A stretch of DNA of 64,000 nucleotides from Geodermatophilaceae bacterium URHA0031 (GCA_000620205.1 JHVP01000002.1:124001-188000); one strand, 5' to 3'; counted from the first letter of the stretch, positions 15,003 to 24,361 are shown. Numbers and translations are program-made. The notes: generated by a model not told the origin, from the letters alone.

Positions 15003-17105
15003 CTACGCCGACGCCGACAGCGCGTCGGTCAGCAGCGCGACCAGCGCGTCCTGCTGCACGTCGGCGGAGGAGTTGACCTCCTCCTCCGAGCCGTCGAGGG
15101 CCCGGGCGGCGAGGCCCGCCTTGCTGTCGATCAGCTCGGCGATCCGGGCGTCGATGGTCTGCGCGGCGATGATCCGCCAGGCGGTGACCGGGAGCTGCTG
15201 GCCGATCCGGTGGCTGCGGTCGATCGCCTGGGTCTGCTCCGCGTCGGTCCAGGACAGCTCGGCGAGCACGATGTTGGAGGCGACCTGCAGGTTCAGGCCC
15301 ACGCCCGCCGCGGTCAGCGAGCACACCGCGATCGCGACGTCGGCGTCGCGCACGAAGGCGTCGATGTTCCGCTGCCGCGCCCCCGGCGTCTGGTCGCCGC
15401 GGATGGAGGCGAAGCGGATGCCCTGCTTGCCGAAGGTCTCCTCGGCGACGTCCATCACGTCGACGTGCTTGGCGAAGAACACCACCTTGCCGGCACTGCG
15501 GGCCAGCTGCGCGGCGTAGTCGGCGGCGAGGCCTGCCTTCGCCTGGCCGATCCGCCGCATCATGGTGAACACGTTCTCGCTGGACGTCGACGTGCTCGCG
15601 TCCTTGAGCTCCCACCGGGCCACCGTGCGCACGAGGTCGTGGTCGATGCCCTCGACCACGGCGCCGGACCGACGGGCCGCCAGCGCGCTCTCGTAGCGCG
15701 ACACCAGCCGGCGGGCGAGGTCCCGCTCGGCCGCCCGGATCGACCGGCCGGCCGGGCCGTCGAGCTCGACGGGGAGGTCGGCGATCCGGCGCGCGGGGAT
15801 GTCGGCGGCCACGTCGACCTTGCGGCGCCGGACGATGCCCTGGTCGATGACGGCCTGCCGCGCGGCCGGGTAGAAGCCGGGGTCGGCGGGGGTGAGACCC
15901 ACGTCCTCCAGCGCGTTCATCAGGCTGCCGAGCGGCTTGCTGTCGTCGATCCAGCCGAGGAACTGCCAGATGGCCCGGAAGTCGTCGATGTCGTTGATCA
16001 GCGGGGTGCCGGTGAGGGCCATCAGCAACGGTCGGACCGTGCGGGACCGGATGCGCTCGGAGAGCTCGAGGACGTGCTGGGAGCGCTGCGAGGACTTGTT
16101 CTTGATGAAGTGCGCCTCGTCGACGACCATCCCGCGGAAGCCGAAGTCGCCCAGCCAGCCCACGTGGCGGTCGAGCACCTCGTAGTTGACGACGACGATG
16201 TCGGCGAACCCGTCGACCGTGGTCCCGTCGCCCTGGATGACGGTGGCCGGGCGGTGCGGTGTCCAGCGGCCGGCCTCGCGGGCCCAGTTGGTCTTGACGA
16301 CGTTCGGCACCACCACCAGCAGCGGGTAGGCGTCCGCCGCCTCCGCGGCGAGCAGCGCCTGGGCGGTCTTGCCCAGCCCGGGCTCGTCGGCGAGCAGGAA
16401 GGTCCGGTGCCCCTCGGCGGCAGCGGTGACCAGCTGCGCCTGGTGCGGCATCAGCTCGAGCCCACCGGCCAGCCGCCGGGCGGAGGGTGCGGGGAGCGCC
16501 ATGCACGCCGGGGCGCCGCCACCGGCACGCTCGAAGGAGCTGAGCAGCGGACCGAGCAGCTCCCAGCCGCCGAGCCGGCGCGGCCGGGCCACCACCGGGC
16601 GCGGCGCCGAGAAGTCAGGGGCCAGGAAGGGGTTGGCCAGCTGGCGGGAGATCACCGACTGCGGCACGACCCGACGCTCGGGGGCGGCGGGCTCGGCCGC
16701 CTCCACCACGTCGGGCGCGGCACTCGCGGTCCGGAGGTCCCGGGGCGGCGTCCGTGCCCCGTCGGCGGCGACGGCGTCCGTGGACAGCAGCGCGAGCAGG
16801 GCCGGGTCGCGCACGGCGGTCTTGGCGAGGATCGTCCCGATGCCGTCGAGGCGCTTGAGCTGCTCGGCCCGGTGGGTGTCGCTGGCCCCCTGCTCGGCCC
16901 GGACCCGGGCGTGCTCCTCCCGCAGCAGCAGCGCGACGCTCTGGAACTCCGACCGGACCGCGGCCGTGACGGGGCCGCGCTTGACGGCTGCCTCCACGCC
17001 CCGGACGGTCCGGGCGAGCGCCGCGATGGCGTCCTCGGGCTCGCGGCGCTGCTTGCTCGGGGCCGCGCGGCGAGCCCCCGGCCCAGACCGGCCTCGTTGA
17101 GCCAC
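15003..17105 (-). CDS. SNF2-family DEAD/H helicase
   Basis: A 700-residue Snf2/Rad54-type ATPase. Motif I is DEPGLGKT, motif II VVDEAH with FIKNKSSQRSQ, motif III LTGTPL, and the second lobe ends VAICSLTAAGVGLNLQ and DRSHRIGQQ, close to the SMARCAL1/ZRANB3 subgroup. A 200-residue N-terminal region with a predicted coiled segment precedes the core. Two starts are possible. The GTG at 17105 is preferred because GGAGGAG lies just upstream, whereas the GTG at 17168 has no such site. No methylase or restriction partner is adjacent. Confidence 0.9.
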   Translation of the reverse strand: MAQRGRSGPGARRAAPSKQRREPEDAIAALARTVRGVEAAVKRGPVTAAVRSEFQSVALLLREEHARVRAEQGASDTHRAEQLKRLDGIGTILAKTAVRDPALLALLSTDAVAADGARTPPRDLRTASAAPDVVEAAEPAAPERRVVPQSVISRQLANPFLAPDFSAPRPVVARPRRLGGWELLGPLLSSFERAGGGAPACMALPAPSARRLAGGLELMPHQAQLVTAAAEGHRTFLLADEPGLGKTAQALLAAEAADAYPLLVVVPNVVKTNWAREAGRWTPHRPATVIQGDGTTVDGFADIVVVNYEVLDRHVGWLGDFGFRGMVVDEAHFIKNKSSQRSQHVLELSERIRSRTVRPLLMALTGTPLINDIDDFRAIWQFLGWIDDSKPLGSLMNALEDVGLTPADPGFYPAARQAVIDQGIVRRRKVDVAADIPARRIADLPVELDGPAGRSIRAAERDLARRLVSRYESALAARRSGAVVEGIDHDLVRTVARWELKDASTSTSSENVFTMMRRIGQAKAGLAADYAAQLARSAGKVVFFAKHVDVMDVAEETFGKQGIRFASIRGDQTPGARQRNIDAFVRDADVAIAVCSLTAAGVGLNLQVASNIVLAELSWTDAEQTQAIDRSHRIGQQLPVTAWRIIAAQTIDARIAELIDSKAGLAARALDGSEEEVNSSADVQQDALVALLTDALSASA

Positions 17106-17311
17106 AGACTCCTCCTCTGGAACGTCCGGCCCCGGCGGCCGCGGTGACGTGGGGTCGACCGCGGGCACCCGGCCGCGGACGGCGCGTCGTCGCCGGCCGG
17201 GTGGCGGGTCCCGACCCGGTGCGCGGCGGGTGCCAGCGCCCGCGGGTCAGCCGGGACTGCGGTGCTGTCCGCTCCGGCCCGTGCCCGCACGGGAGGCGGG
17301 CACCTACGAGA

Positions 17312-17340
17312 GCAGCCCTCACAGGGACTGTGAGGGCTGC
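17312..17340 (-). terminator. Terminator of initiator tRNA gene 2
   Basis: A perfect 13-bp inverted repeat (GCAGCCCTCACAG, loop GGA, then its complement) about 10 nt after the tRNA 3' end on the minus strand. No U tract follows. Confidence 0.85.
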
Positions 17341-17350
17341 GTCATCGTCG

Positions 17351-17424
17351 TAGCGGGGGCAGGATTTGAACCTGCGACCTCTGGGTTATGAGCCCAGCGA
17401 GCTACCGAGCTGCTCCACCCCGCG
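17351..17424 (-). tRNA. Initiator tRNA-fMet (CAU), copy 2, CCA not encoded
   Basis: A 74-nt initiator tRNA with the same C1/U72 mismatch and GGG/CCC anticodon stem as copy 1. It differs only in one T-stem base pair (C-G here, U-A in copy 1), and the 3' CCA is not encoded (the next bases on the tRNA strand are CGA). Confidence 0.97.
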
Positions 17425-17500
17425 TCGGTAGGACAACCATACATCAGCTCCGGCCGGGACGGCGGAGGGGGTGGCCGCGGCCGGCGGCCACCCCCTCGCG

Positions 17501-20500
17501 TCAGCCCGTGGGAGTGGCCGCGGCGGCCTGCCCGTTGGCCGCCTGGTAGGCCTTGACCGCGTCCTGGAGCTGGGCCTGCGCCCGGCCGATCGCCTCGAAG
17601 TCACCGGCCTTGGTCGCGTCGGCGAGGGCGGTCAACGCGTCGTTGATCGCCGTCACCGCCGCATCCCGTGCGGCGCTGTCGACCGTGCCGCCACCGCCGT
17701 CCGCCGGTGGTGCCGGGGTGGGCGCCGCGGTGTCGCTGGGCGCCGGGGACGGCGCCGGCGTCGTCGGCGTGGCCGGCGCCGGTGCCGGTGCCGTGCCGCT
17801 GTCGGCGGCCGCGTCACCGGCGCCGTCCCCGAACACCTGGTCCAGCGCCTCGGCGAACGTGTCGGCGTAGCCGACCTTGTCGCCGTAGTTGACCAGCACC
17901 TTCTGCAGCAGCGGGAACGAGTTCTCCGCCGTGCCCTGGACGTACAGCGGTTCGACGTAGAGCAGGCCGCTGGTCCCGATCGGCAGGGTCAGCAGGTTGC
18001 CGAACACCGCCCGGGAGCTGGCGCTGTCGAACAGCGTGAGCTGGCTGCGGACCTCGCTGTTGGTGTTGAAGGACTGGAACACCTGCTGCGGCCCGCGGAA
18101 CTGGGTGTTGCCCGGGAGTTGCAGCACCTGGATGTCACCGTAGGTGTCCGGGTCGCTGGACACCGTCATGTACGCGGACAGGTTCTCCCGCCGCAGCGCG
18201 TTCAGCGCACTGGTCAGCTGGAAGGTCGAGTTGCTCTCCCCCACCCGCTGGCTCAGCACGTAGTACGGCGGCTGCGGCTCCGTGGTGTTGTTGTTGACCG
18301 TCGGGTCGATCGGGACCTGCCAGAAGTCGTTGGCGTTGTAGAAGTCCGACGGGTTGTCCACGTGGTACTGGGTCAGCACGTCCCGCTGGAGCTTGAACAG
18401 GTCCTCCGGGTACCGGAAGTGGCTGCGCAGCTCGTCGCTGATGTCGCTGGCCGGCTTCACCGTGCCCGGGAACGCCTTCATGTAGGTCTGCAGCACCGGG
18501 TCGCTGTCGTCGAAGGCGTAGAGGGTGACCGTGCCGTCGTAGGCGTCGACCGTGGCCTTCACCGAGTTGGACACGTAGTTCACCTGGTCGTTCGGCAGCG
18601 CGGAGGTGCCGGTGCCGGTCAGCGAGTCGGTGGTCGCCTCGCCCAGGCTCTGAAGCGAGGAGTACGGGTAGGCGTCCGACGTCGTGTAGGCGTCGACGAT
18701 CCAGGTGATCCTGCCGTCGATGACGGCGGGGTAGGGGTCACCGTCGACCTGCAGGTAGGGCGCCACCTTCTCCACCCGGTCCCGGGGGTCGCGGACGTAG
18801 AGCACCCGGGAGTCGTCGTTGACCGCGCTGGAGAGCAGGAAGTTCCGCTCGCGGTAGTAGATCGCGTAGGTCAGCTGCCGGAAGAAGCTGCCGATCGACA
18901 CGCCGCCCTTGCCGTCGTAGGTGTTGTTCACCTGGCCCTCGGACCCGCTCTGCGGCCGGTCGAACTCCCGCGGCGAGGCACCCTCGGGGGCACCGACGAC
19001 GGAGTACTCGTCGGTGCCGTTCACGTTGAGCAGCTCGCCGTAGTAGATCCGCGCCTGCTGCACGTCGATGGTGCCGCTGGTGGGCAGGTCGCCGGTGGTG
19101 AAGTTCGGCTCACCGCCGGCCTCTCCGGAGACCACCTGGTTCGCCGGCGCGGCCACGAAGCCGTTGCCGTGGGTGTAGACGGTGTGCTGGTTGATCCAGT
19201 TGGTCTGGTTCCCCGACAGGGACGAGGAGTCCAGCTCGCGGGCGGCGACGACGTAGTCCTGGGTGACCCCGTCGATCGTGTAGCGGTCGATGTCCAGCTT
19301 CTCCGGGAAGCCGTAGACGTTCCGGATCTGCTGCCGGGCCAGGAACGTCGCCTGCAGGACGTTGGGGTCCAGCAGCCGGGCGTTGAGGATCGTGCGGGCG
19401 TCCCCGGCCAGGTCGGCCTTCGTCGGCGTAGCCGTCGCGTCGCCCGAGCCGGCGTCGGTGCCGGTCTCGTCGCCGCTGGCGGTGTCGCTGCCGTAGTTGA
19501 TGGTCTGGACGTCGGAGAGCTGGTAGGCGTCGCGGGTCGAGGCGAGGGCGCGCTCGATGTAGGCCGCCTCCTTCTGGTCCGCCGAGGGCCGGACGACGAA
19601 CTGCTGCATGATCGCCGGGAAGGCGACGCCGATGACCAGGCTGGAGAACAGCAGCAGCACCAGCGCGGCGGCGGGCAGCACGGTGTTGCGGAAGAAGATG
19701 TTGGCGAAGAACGCCACGGCGCAGATCGCGGCGACGAAGACCAGGATGTTCTTCGCCGGCAGCAGGGCGTTGACGTCGGTGTAGGACGCCCCGGTGAAGA
19801 CGTTGCCCCGGTCGGAGTAGACCGTGCCGTAGCGGTCCAGCCAGTAGGCGATCGCCTTGAGCACCAGGAAGATGCCCAGCAGCACCGACAGCTGCACGCG
19901 CGCGGCACCGGTGAGCTTCTGGCCCGGGGTCTGCAGCCGCAGCCCACCGAAGACGTAGTGGGTCAGCAGCGAGCCGATCAGCGCCAGCAGGACGATCGCG
20001 AACGCGAAGCCCAGCGCGAGCCGGTAGAAGGGGTAGTCGAAGACGAAGAAGGAGATGTCCTTGCCGAACTCCGGGTCGGTGCGCCCGAAGTCGGTGGAGT
20101 TGCGGAAGGTCAGCCAGGTCTGCCAGCTGCCCTGCGCGGTGAACCCGGCGAACAGGCCGAGCACCACACCGATGGCGGTGAGGACCAGCTTGCGGCGGGG
20201 CTCGACCGACTGGCGGTAGCGCTCCAGGTTCTGCTGCTCCAGCGACATCGGCCGGAACGTGGGGCGGAACCGGTAGGCGAGGTGCACGGCGAGCGCCACC
20301 AGCCCGCCGGTGGCCACCCCGGCCACGGCGAACAGCAGGGCCCGGGTCTGGACCTCGGTCCAGAAGACCTCGGTGAAGTCGGTCTCGTCGAACCAGAGGT
20401 AGTCGACGTAGACGTTGGTGAGCGTGCCGATGACGGTGAAGAGCACCAGCAGCACGGCGACGACGCCGATGACCAGCTTGGCGCGCCGGGACAGCGTCGG

Positions 20501-20527
20501 CACCGGCACGGGGGGCCGCATGGCCAC
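17501..20527 (-). CDS. UPF0182 family integral membrane protein
   Basis: A 1008-residue protein of a family found throughout actinobacteria; function unknown. The first ~330 residues contain seven hydrophobic segments (first at about 17-40, VIGVVAVLLVLFTVIGTLTN). A large extracytoplasmic domain of about 550 residues follows with tyrosine-rich conserved stretches such as LDIDRYTIDG and QHTVYTHGNG. The C terminus is an Ala/Pro linker (about 890-950) and a short helical tail. GTG 20527 has AGGAG upstream; an in-frame ATG two codons later is an alternative. It is the downstream neighbour of the PDZ-Lon gene in mycobacteria too. Confidence 0.92.
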   Translation of the reverse strand: MAMRPPVPVPTLSRRAKLVIGVVAVLLVLFTVIGTLTNVYVDYLWFDETDFTEVFWTEVQTRALLFAVAGVATGGLVALAVHLAYRFRPTFRPMSLEQQNLERYRQSVEPRRKLVLTAIGVVLGLFAGFTAQGSWQTWLTFRNSTDFGRTDPEFGKDISFFVFDYPFYRLALGFAFAIVLLALIGSLLTHYVFGGLRLQTPGQKLTGAARVQLSVLLGIFLVLKAIAYWLDRYGTVYSDRGNVFTGASYTDVNALLPAKNILVFVAAICAVAFFANIFFRNTVLPAAALVLLLFSSLVIGVAFPAIMQQFVVRPSADQKEAAYIERALASTRDAYQLSDVQTINYGSDTASGDETGTDAGSGDATATPTKADLAGDARTILNARLLDPNVLQATFLARQQIRNVYGFPEKLDIDRYTIDGVTQDYVVAARELDSSSLSGNQTNWINQHTVYTHGNGFVAAPANQVVSGEAGGEPNFTTGDLPTSGTIDVQQARIYYGELLNVNGTDEYSVVGAPEGASPREFDRPQSGSEGQVNNTYDGKGGVSIGSFFRQLTYAIYYRERNFLLSSAVNDDSRVLYVRDPRDRVEKVAPYLQVDGDPYPAVIDGRITWIVDAYTTSDAYPYSSLQSLGEATTDSLTGTGTSALPNDQVNYVSNSVKATVDAYDGTVTLYAFDDSDPVLQTYMKAFPGTVKPASDISDELRSHFRYPEDLFKLQRDVLTQYHVDNPSDFYNANDFWQVPIDPTVNNNTTEPQPPYYVLSQRVGESNSTFQLTSALNALRRENLSAYMTVSSDPDTYGDIQVLQLPGNTQFRGPQQVFQSFNTNSEVRSQLTLFDSASSRAVFGNLLTLPIGTSGLLYVEPLYVQGTAENSFPLLQKVLVNYGDKVGYADTFAEALDQVFGDGAGDAAADSGTAPAPAPATPTTPAPSPAPSDTAAPTPAPPADGGGGTVDSAARDAAVTAINDALTALADATKAGDFEAIGRAQAQLQDAVKAYQAANGQAAAATPTG

Positions 20528-20634
20528 GGTCGGTCTCCTGTCTTTCCTACGACCTACGAGGTGGCGAGCACGGGGACCCGGCCACGGGACACGGCGACCG
20601 CGGTGGGTCCGGACGCCCCGGGGGGGCCGATGGT

Positions 20635-20648
20635 CGGACCGCGGTCCG
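20635..20648. other. 14-bp palindrome in the UPF0182 upstream region
   Basis: CGGACCGCGGTCCG, a perfect palindrome in the 195-bp gap between the PDZ protease stop and the UPF0182 start. It could be a hairpin or an operator. Nothing else convincing was seen in this gap; a TTGACG nearby lacks a matching -10 box. Confidence 0.3.
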
Positions 20649-20722
20649 CTCCGTCAACTGTTCCCGGCGGCGGCGGGTTCCCGACCGCGCCACAAGCACA
20701 CCACGGCTTCCTGGCAGGGGGG

Positions 20723-21745
20723 TCAGCAGCCCGGCGGCGTGGTGCCCGCCCGGAGGTCCGCCAGCGCGGTGAGCGCGTCGTCCAGGGTGGCGACCCGGGC
20801 CATCGGCAGGCCCGGCTGGGCGTTCTGCAGGGCCTCGGCGCAGTTGTCCGCCGGGACGAGGAACATCTCGGCGCCGATCTCCCGGGCGGCGACCATCTTC
20901 AGCGGGATGCCGCCGATCGGGCCGACCGAGCCGTCGGCGGCGATGGTCCCGGTCCCCGCGACGACCGCGCCCTCGGTGAGGTCGGTGTCGCCCACCATGT
21001 CGATGATCCCCAGGGTCAGCATCAGCCCGGCCGACGGACCGCCCACGTCGTCCACCTCGATGTCGACGTCGAACGGGGCGTATGGCGTCTGGAGGACCAG
21101 CACCCCCAGCGCCGAGCCGTCGCCCTCCGCCGCCGTGCCGGTGGTCACCGTGGCGGTCCCGGGGACGCCCAGCCGGGTGTAGGCCACCGGGACCGTCGTG
21201 CCGGGCGGGATGGCGGCCAGCGCGGCGGTGAGCGCGTCCTGGTCGGGGGTGGGGACGCCGTCGACCGCGGTGAGCGCGTCGCCCGCCGCCAGCTGCCCCT
21301 CCGACGGGGAGTCCTCGGAGAGGTCCTGGACGACGACCTCCTCCGGGTAGCCCAGCTCGGCCAGTGCCGCGCCGCGGGCCGCCTGCTCGGAGGTGAGGAA
21401 CGCCTGCCGGTTCTGCGCCTGGGTCTCCTCGACCGACTGGTCGGAGGGGTAGACCTGCTCGCGCGGGACGACGATGACCTCGTCGTCGAACCAGCCCTGC
21501 ACCGCGCCGACCAGGGTGAGCGGGCGCTGCGGGATCCCGACGGTGGTCAGGTTCAGGTTGCCCGAGGTGTCGTTCGGCTCCCGGCCGGTCAGCGAGATGA
21601 TCGGCGTGCCGTCGATGTCACCGAGGGTGTTGTACGTCGGCCCCGGCACCTGGGCGACGTAGGGCACCGGGAGCAGCGCACCCAGCACCCCGAAGACCAG
21701 CAGCAGCACCGTCCCGGTGACCAGGACGGTGGTCCGTCGACTCAC
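20723..21745 (-). CDS. PDZ-domain Lon-like serine protease (YlbL type)
   Basis: A 340-residue membrane-anchored protease. One N-terminal hydrophobic segment (about 7-25, LVTGTVLLLVFGVLGALLP) is followed by a PDZ-like domain (about 120-200) and a Lon proteolytic domain. The Ser-Lys dyad is visible: serine in GGPSAGLM and lysine in GIPLKMVAA. GTG 21745 follows GAGGAGGAG. The catalytic domain faces outside. It lies head to head with the zincin gene at 21968, the same arrangement as Rv3194c-Rv3195. Confidence 0.93.
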   Translation of the reverse strand: MSRRTTVLVTGTVLLLVFGVLGALLPVPYVAQVPGPTYNTLGDIDGTPIISLTGREPNDTSGNLNLTTVGIPQRPLTLVGAVQGWFDDEVIVVPREQVYPSDQSVEETQAQNRQAFLTSEQAARGAALAELGYPEEVVVQDLSEDSPSEGQLAAGDALTAVDGVPTPDQDALTAALAAIPPGTTVPVAYTRLGVPGTATVTTGTAAEGDGSALGVLVLQTPYAPFDVDIEVDDVGGPSAGLMLTLGIIDMVGDTDLTEGAVVAGTGTIAADGSVGPIGGIPLKMVAAREIGAEMFLVPADNCAEALQNAQPGLPMARVATLDDALTALADLRAGTTPPGC

Positions 21746-21955
21746 GACTCCTCCTCGCGGGGCGGCCGCCCCGCGAGCCGGCCGCCCGGGCGTCGGCGGC
21801 ACGAGGTCAGCAGCGGGTGGCCGCGACGGGCGCACCCGTCGAACGGCGAGCGTAGGTGACCCGCCTGTGCCGGCGGCCGGACCAGTGCCGGCTTCGGCCG
21901 GCCGCGGGTCGTCGCGAGGCGCGGCCGCGGGACGGTCAGCGTGGTCGCGCGCGTC

Positions 21956-21961
21956 TACGGT
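21956..21961 (+). promoter_or_regulatory. -10 box TACGGT, leaderless promoter
   Basis: TACGGT ends 6 nt before the ATG at 21968. Confidence 0.5.
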
Positions 21962-21967
21962 GGGACC

Positions 21968-23344
21968 ATGAGCGATCTTCCCTTCGGCTTCGGGCTCCCC
22001 GACCGTGACCCCGAGAAGCGGGACGAGTCCGGGCAGGGCGGTGGCGCGGGCGGCAACGACCCGTTCGGCCTCGGCGCGCTGTTCGGGTCGATGGGCGGCG
22101 TCGGTCCCGGTGCGGGCAACCCGGCGGACCTGCTGGGCAAGATGCCGCTGTTCGCCGAGCTGCAGAAGCTGATGAGCTGGACGGGCGGCCCGGTCAACTG
22201 GGACCTCGCCCGGCAGGGCGCGATCAGCCAGCTGGCACCCGGCCACCAGCCGACGTCGGCCGCCGAGCAGGCCGCGGTGAGCGAGGCGCTGCGCCTGGCG
22301 GACCTGTGGCTGGACCAGGTGACCGAGCTGCCCTCGGGCATCGACCGCGGGCTGGCCTGGTCGCGGGTGGACTGGGTGGAGCAGACCCTGCCCGCCTGGA
22401 CCGCGCTGATCGACCCGCTGGCCGAGCGCGTGGTCGCCGCGATGACCAGCGCGCTGCCCGCGGAGGCCGCCCAGATGGCCGGCCCGCTGGCCGGGATCAT
22501 GGGCCAGATGGGCGGCGTCATGTTCGGCGCCCAGGTCGGCCAGGCGCTGGCCAAGCTGGCCGACGAGGTCACCACCAGCACCGACGTCGGGCTGCCGCTG
22601 GGACCCAGGGGCGCCGGCGTGCTGGTGCCGCAGAACGTGACCGCCTTCGGCGCGGGCCTGGACCGGCCCGAGGACGAGGTGCGGTTGTTCCTCGCCCTGC
22701 GCGAGGCCGCCCACCAGCGCCTGTTCGCCCACGTGCCGTGGCTGCGCCAGCAGCTCACCGACGCCGTGCACGCCTACGCCCGGGGCATCCACGTCGACCC
22801 GGAGGCCATCCAGCGGGGTCTGGACGAGGCGATGAGCGGCATGGAGGGCGGGCTGGACCCCAACGACCCGGAGAGCGTGCAGCGCCTGCTGGGCAGCGGC
22901 GTCCTCGAGCCGGAGGAGACCCCCGAGCAGCAGATGGCGCTGCGCCGGCTGGAGACCCTGCTCGCGCTCGTGGAGGGCTGGGTGGACAGCGTCGTGTCCG
23001 CCGCGGCGGCCGAGCGGCTGCCCGGGCACTCGGCCCTGGCCGAGACGATGCGCCGGCGCCGGGCCTCCGGCGGTCCGGCCGAGCAGACCTTCGCCACGCT
23101 GGTCGGACTCGAGCTGCGCCCGCGCCGGCTGCGCGACGCCAGCACCGTCTGGGGTGCGATGGCCCAGCAGCACGGCACCGCCGAGCGCGACCGGCTCTGG
23201 TCGCACCCGGACCTGCTGCCGACCTCGGAGGACCTCGACGAGCCGCTGGACTTCGTCGCCCGCCAGGATGCGGCCGACCCGTTCCGCGAGCTCACCGACG
23301 GTCTGGCCGACCCCGAGGCAGACGGCACCGACGACGACAGGTGA
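21968..23344 (+). CDS. Zincin-like metalloprotease (DUF2342)
   Basis: A 458-residue protein of the actinobacterial DUF2342/zincin_2 family (putative hydrolase). The N terminus is Gly-rich and disordered (about 10-55). A helical core contains LALREAAHQRLFAHVPW near residue 250, the family's metal-site region, which is a variant rather than a textbook HExxH. GPLAGIMGQMGGVMFGAQVGQAL around 180 is a further family signature. The C terminus is acidic. No signal peptide. Function unproven. It lies opposite the PDZ protease and upstream of a convergent DUF45 peptidase. Confidence 0.88.
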   Translation: MSDLPFGFGLPDRDPEKRDESGQGGGAGGNDPFGLGALFGSMGGVGPGAGNPADLLGKMPLFAELQKLMSWTGGPVNWDLARQGAISQLAPGHQPTSAAEQAAVSEALRLADLWLDQVTELPSGIDRGLAWSRVDWVEQTLPAWTALIDPLAERVVAAMTSALPAEAAQMAGPLAGIMGQMGGVMFGAQVGQALAKLADEVTTSTDVGLPLGPRGAGVLVPQNVTAFGAGLDRPEDEVRLFLALREAAHQRLFAHVPWLRQQLTDAVHAYARGIHVDPEAIQRGLDEAMSGMEGGLDPNDPESVQRLLGSGVLEPEETPEQQMALRRLETLLALVEGWVDSVVSAAAAERLPGHSALAETMRRRRASGGPAEQTFATLVGLELRPRRLRDASTVWGAMAQQHGTAERDRLWSHPDLLPTSEDLDEPLDFVARQDAADPFRELTDGLADPEADGTDDDR

Positions 23345-23350
23345 CGTGCT

Positions 23351-23415
23351 GGAACGGCCCCCTCGCAGGGTCCCGGCCCGAGCGGAGCGAGGGTCGGGGG
23401 GCGAGGGGGTCCTTC
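23351..23415. terminator. Bidirectional terminator, hairpin repeat family 3
   Basis: Arms 23351-23366 and 23401-23415 pair at 13 of 15 positions (GAACGGCCCCCTCGC against GCGAGGGGGTCCTTC). It begins 7 nt after the zincin stop and ends beside the DUF45 peptidase stop, so it can terminate both convergent genes. Confidence 0.75.
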
Positions 23416-23416
23416 A

Positions 23417-24046
23417 TCAGTCGACGGCGCCGGGCTCCAGCTCGTCGTCGGCCGCCCCGGCCGGCAGCGGGGCGCCGGAGCCGAACTCGACGCCCTCGAG
23501 GAAGCCCAGCGCCCGCTCGGCCCGCGGGTAGGCGTGCACGAGCGACCAGAAGTGCGTGTTGTGGGTGGGCTCCAGCAGGTGCGCGAGCTCGTGCACCAGG
23601 ACGTAGTCCACGACGAACTCGGGCATGCCCCGCAGCCGGCCGGACAGCCGGATGGTGCGGTCGGCCGGGGTGCAGGACCCCCAGCGGCGGTGCTGGTTCT
23701 CCACCCACCGGACGCTGACCGGCACCGCCTGGCCGTCGAGGTGGGCCGCGGACAGCTGGCGCGCGCGGGCCATCAGGTCGTCGTCGGAGCCGAGGGTGCG
23801 CCGCCGGCGCTCCTCGCGGGTCTGCAGCTTGGCGACCATCTGGTCGACCCAGCGCCGCTCCTCGGCCGCGGTGAACGCGGCGGGGATCAGCACGACGGTG
23901 CGACCGTGCTCCCGGTAGGCCGTCACGGTGCGACGGCGCCGGGCGCTGCGTCGCACCTCGATCTCCCCGGCGAGGCCGGGGGCGGTCCGCGCAGGGGGGA
24001 CGGCGGTCGACGCAGCCGGCGTCCGGCGGTCAGGTCGCTGTTCCAC
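23417..24046 (-). CDS. YgjP-like metallopeptidase (DUF45, M48-type HExxH)
   Basis: A 209-residue zinc metallopeptidase-like protein. The metal site is VHELAHLLEPTHNTHFW (HExxH with a third histidine ten residues on), preceded by the family markers RWGSC and LRGMPEFVVDYVLVHE. The N-terminal 30 residues are a Pro/Ala-rich tail. GTG 24046 is chosen because a TACCGT box ends 6 nt before it. The family includes YgjP/UPF0758-type proteins associated with nucleic-acid enzymes, but function is unknown. It diverges from the E1-like gene. Confidence 0.87.
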   Translation of the reverse strand: MEQRPDRRTPAASTAVPPARTAPGLAGEIEVRRSARRRRTVTAYREHGRTVVLIPAAFTAAEERRWVDQMVAKLQTREERRRRTLGSDDDLMARARQLSAAHLDGQAVPVSVRWVENQHRRWGSCTPADRTIRLSGRLRGMPEFVVDYVLVHELAHLLEPTHNTHFWSLVHAYPRAERALGFLEGVEFGSGAPLPAGAADDELEPGAVD

Positions 24047-24052
24047 ACACGC

Positions 24053-24058
24053 ACGGTA
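24053..24058 (-). promoter_or_regulatory. -10 box TACCGT, leaderless promoter
   Basis: TACCGT on the minus strand ends 6 nt before the GTG of the DUF45 peptidase at 24046. Confidence 0.5.
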
Positions 24059-24099
24059 ACCGGCGGCCCAGCTGAGGCCCAGCGCGAGGACACCCGGTC

Positions 24100-24309
24100 G
24101 TGGACAGGTGCGCACGGACAGTGGACACCGGCGGTGCCGGTGTCCCCCGAAAGGAGGACGTACCGGCTCCGCTCCACAGGCTCGGGACGACGTCCGTGCT
24201 GGTGGGAGGCCCGAGAGCGAATCCTGCGGGCAGCTGCCCACCGGGCATCCCCCGCCGGTGCACAGCGACACCCCGACGGGTCCCCACTCCGTCCACAGCC
24301 CTGTCCACA
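24100..24309. promoter_or_regulatory. Cluster of TGTCCAC (DnaA-box-like) motifs
   Basis: The 315-bp divergent region 24047-24361 holds four TGTCCAC/GTCCACA-type motifs: minus strand at about 24100-24108 and 24121-24127, plus strand at 24290-24298 and 24301-24309 (CTGTCCACA, one base from the actinobacterial DnaA box). A perfect 10-bp hairpin occupies 24123-24145. An AAAGGAGG at 24151 has no start codon at usable distance. Confidence 0.4.
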
Positions 24310-24361
24310 GGGTGTGGGAGACGGGCCCTGCCGGGGCTCGGGGGCTGGCACCCTGCCGACG

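Noticed and set aside
17386-17604. Possible small protein ending RRGVEQLGSSLGS
   Set aside because: Its end is the sense reading of initiator tRNA copy 2 and the rest is antisense-frame noise at the UPF0182 3' end.
24100-24309. Replication origin
   Set aside because: Motifs resemble DnaA boxes, but there is no dnaA/dnaN/recF neighbourhood, no AT-rich unwinding element, and too few boxes.
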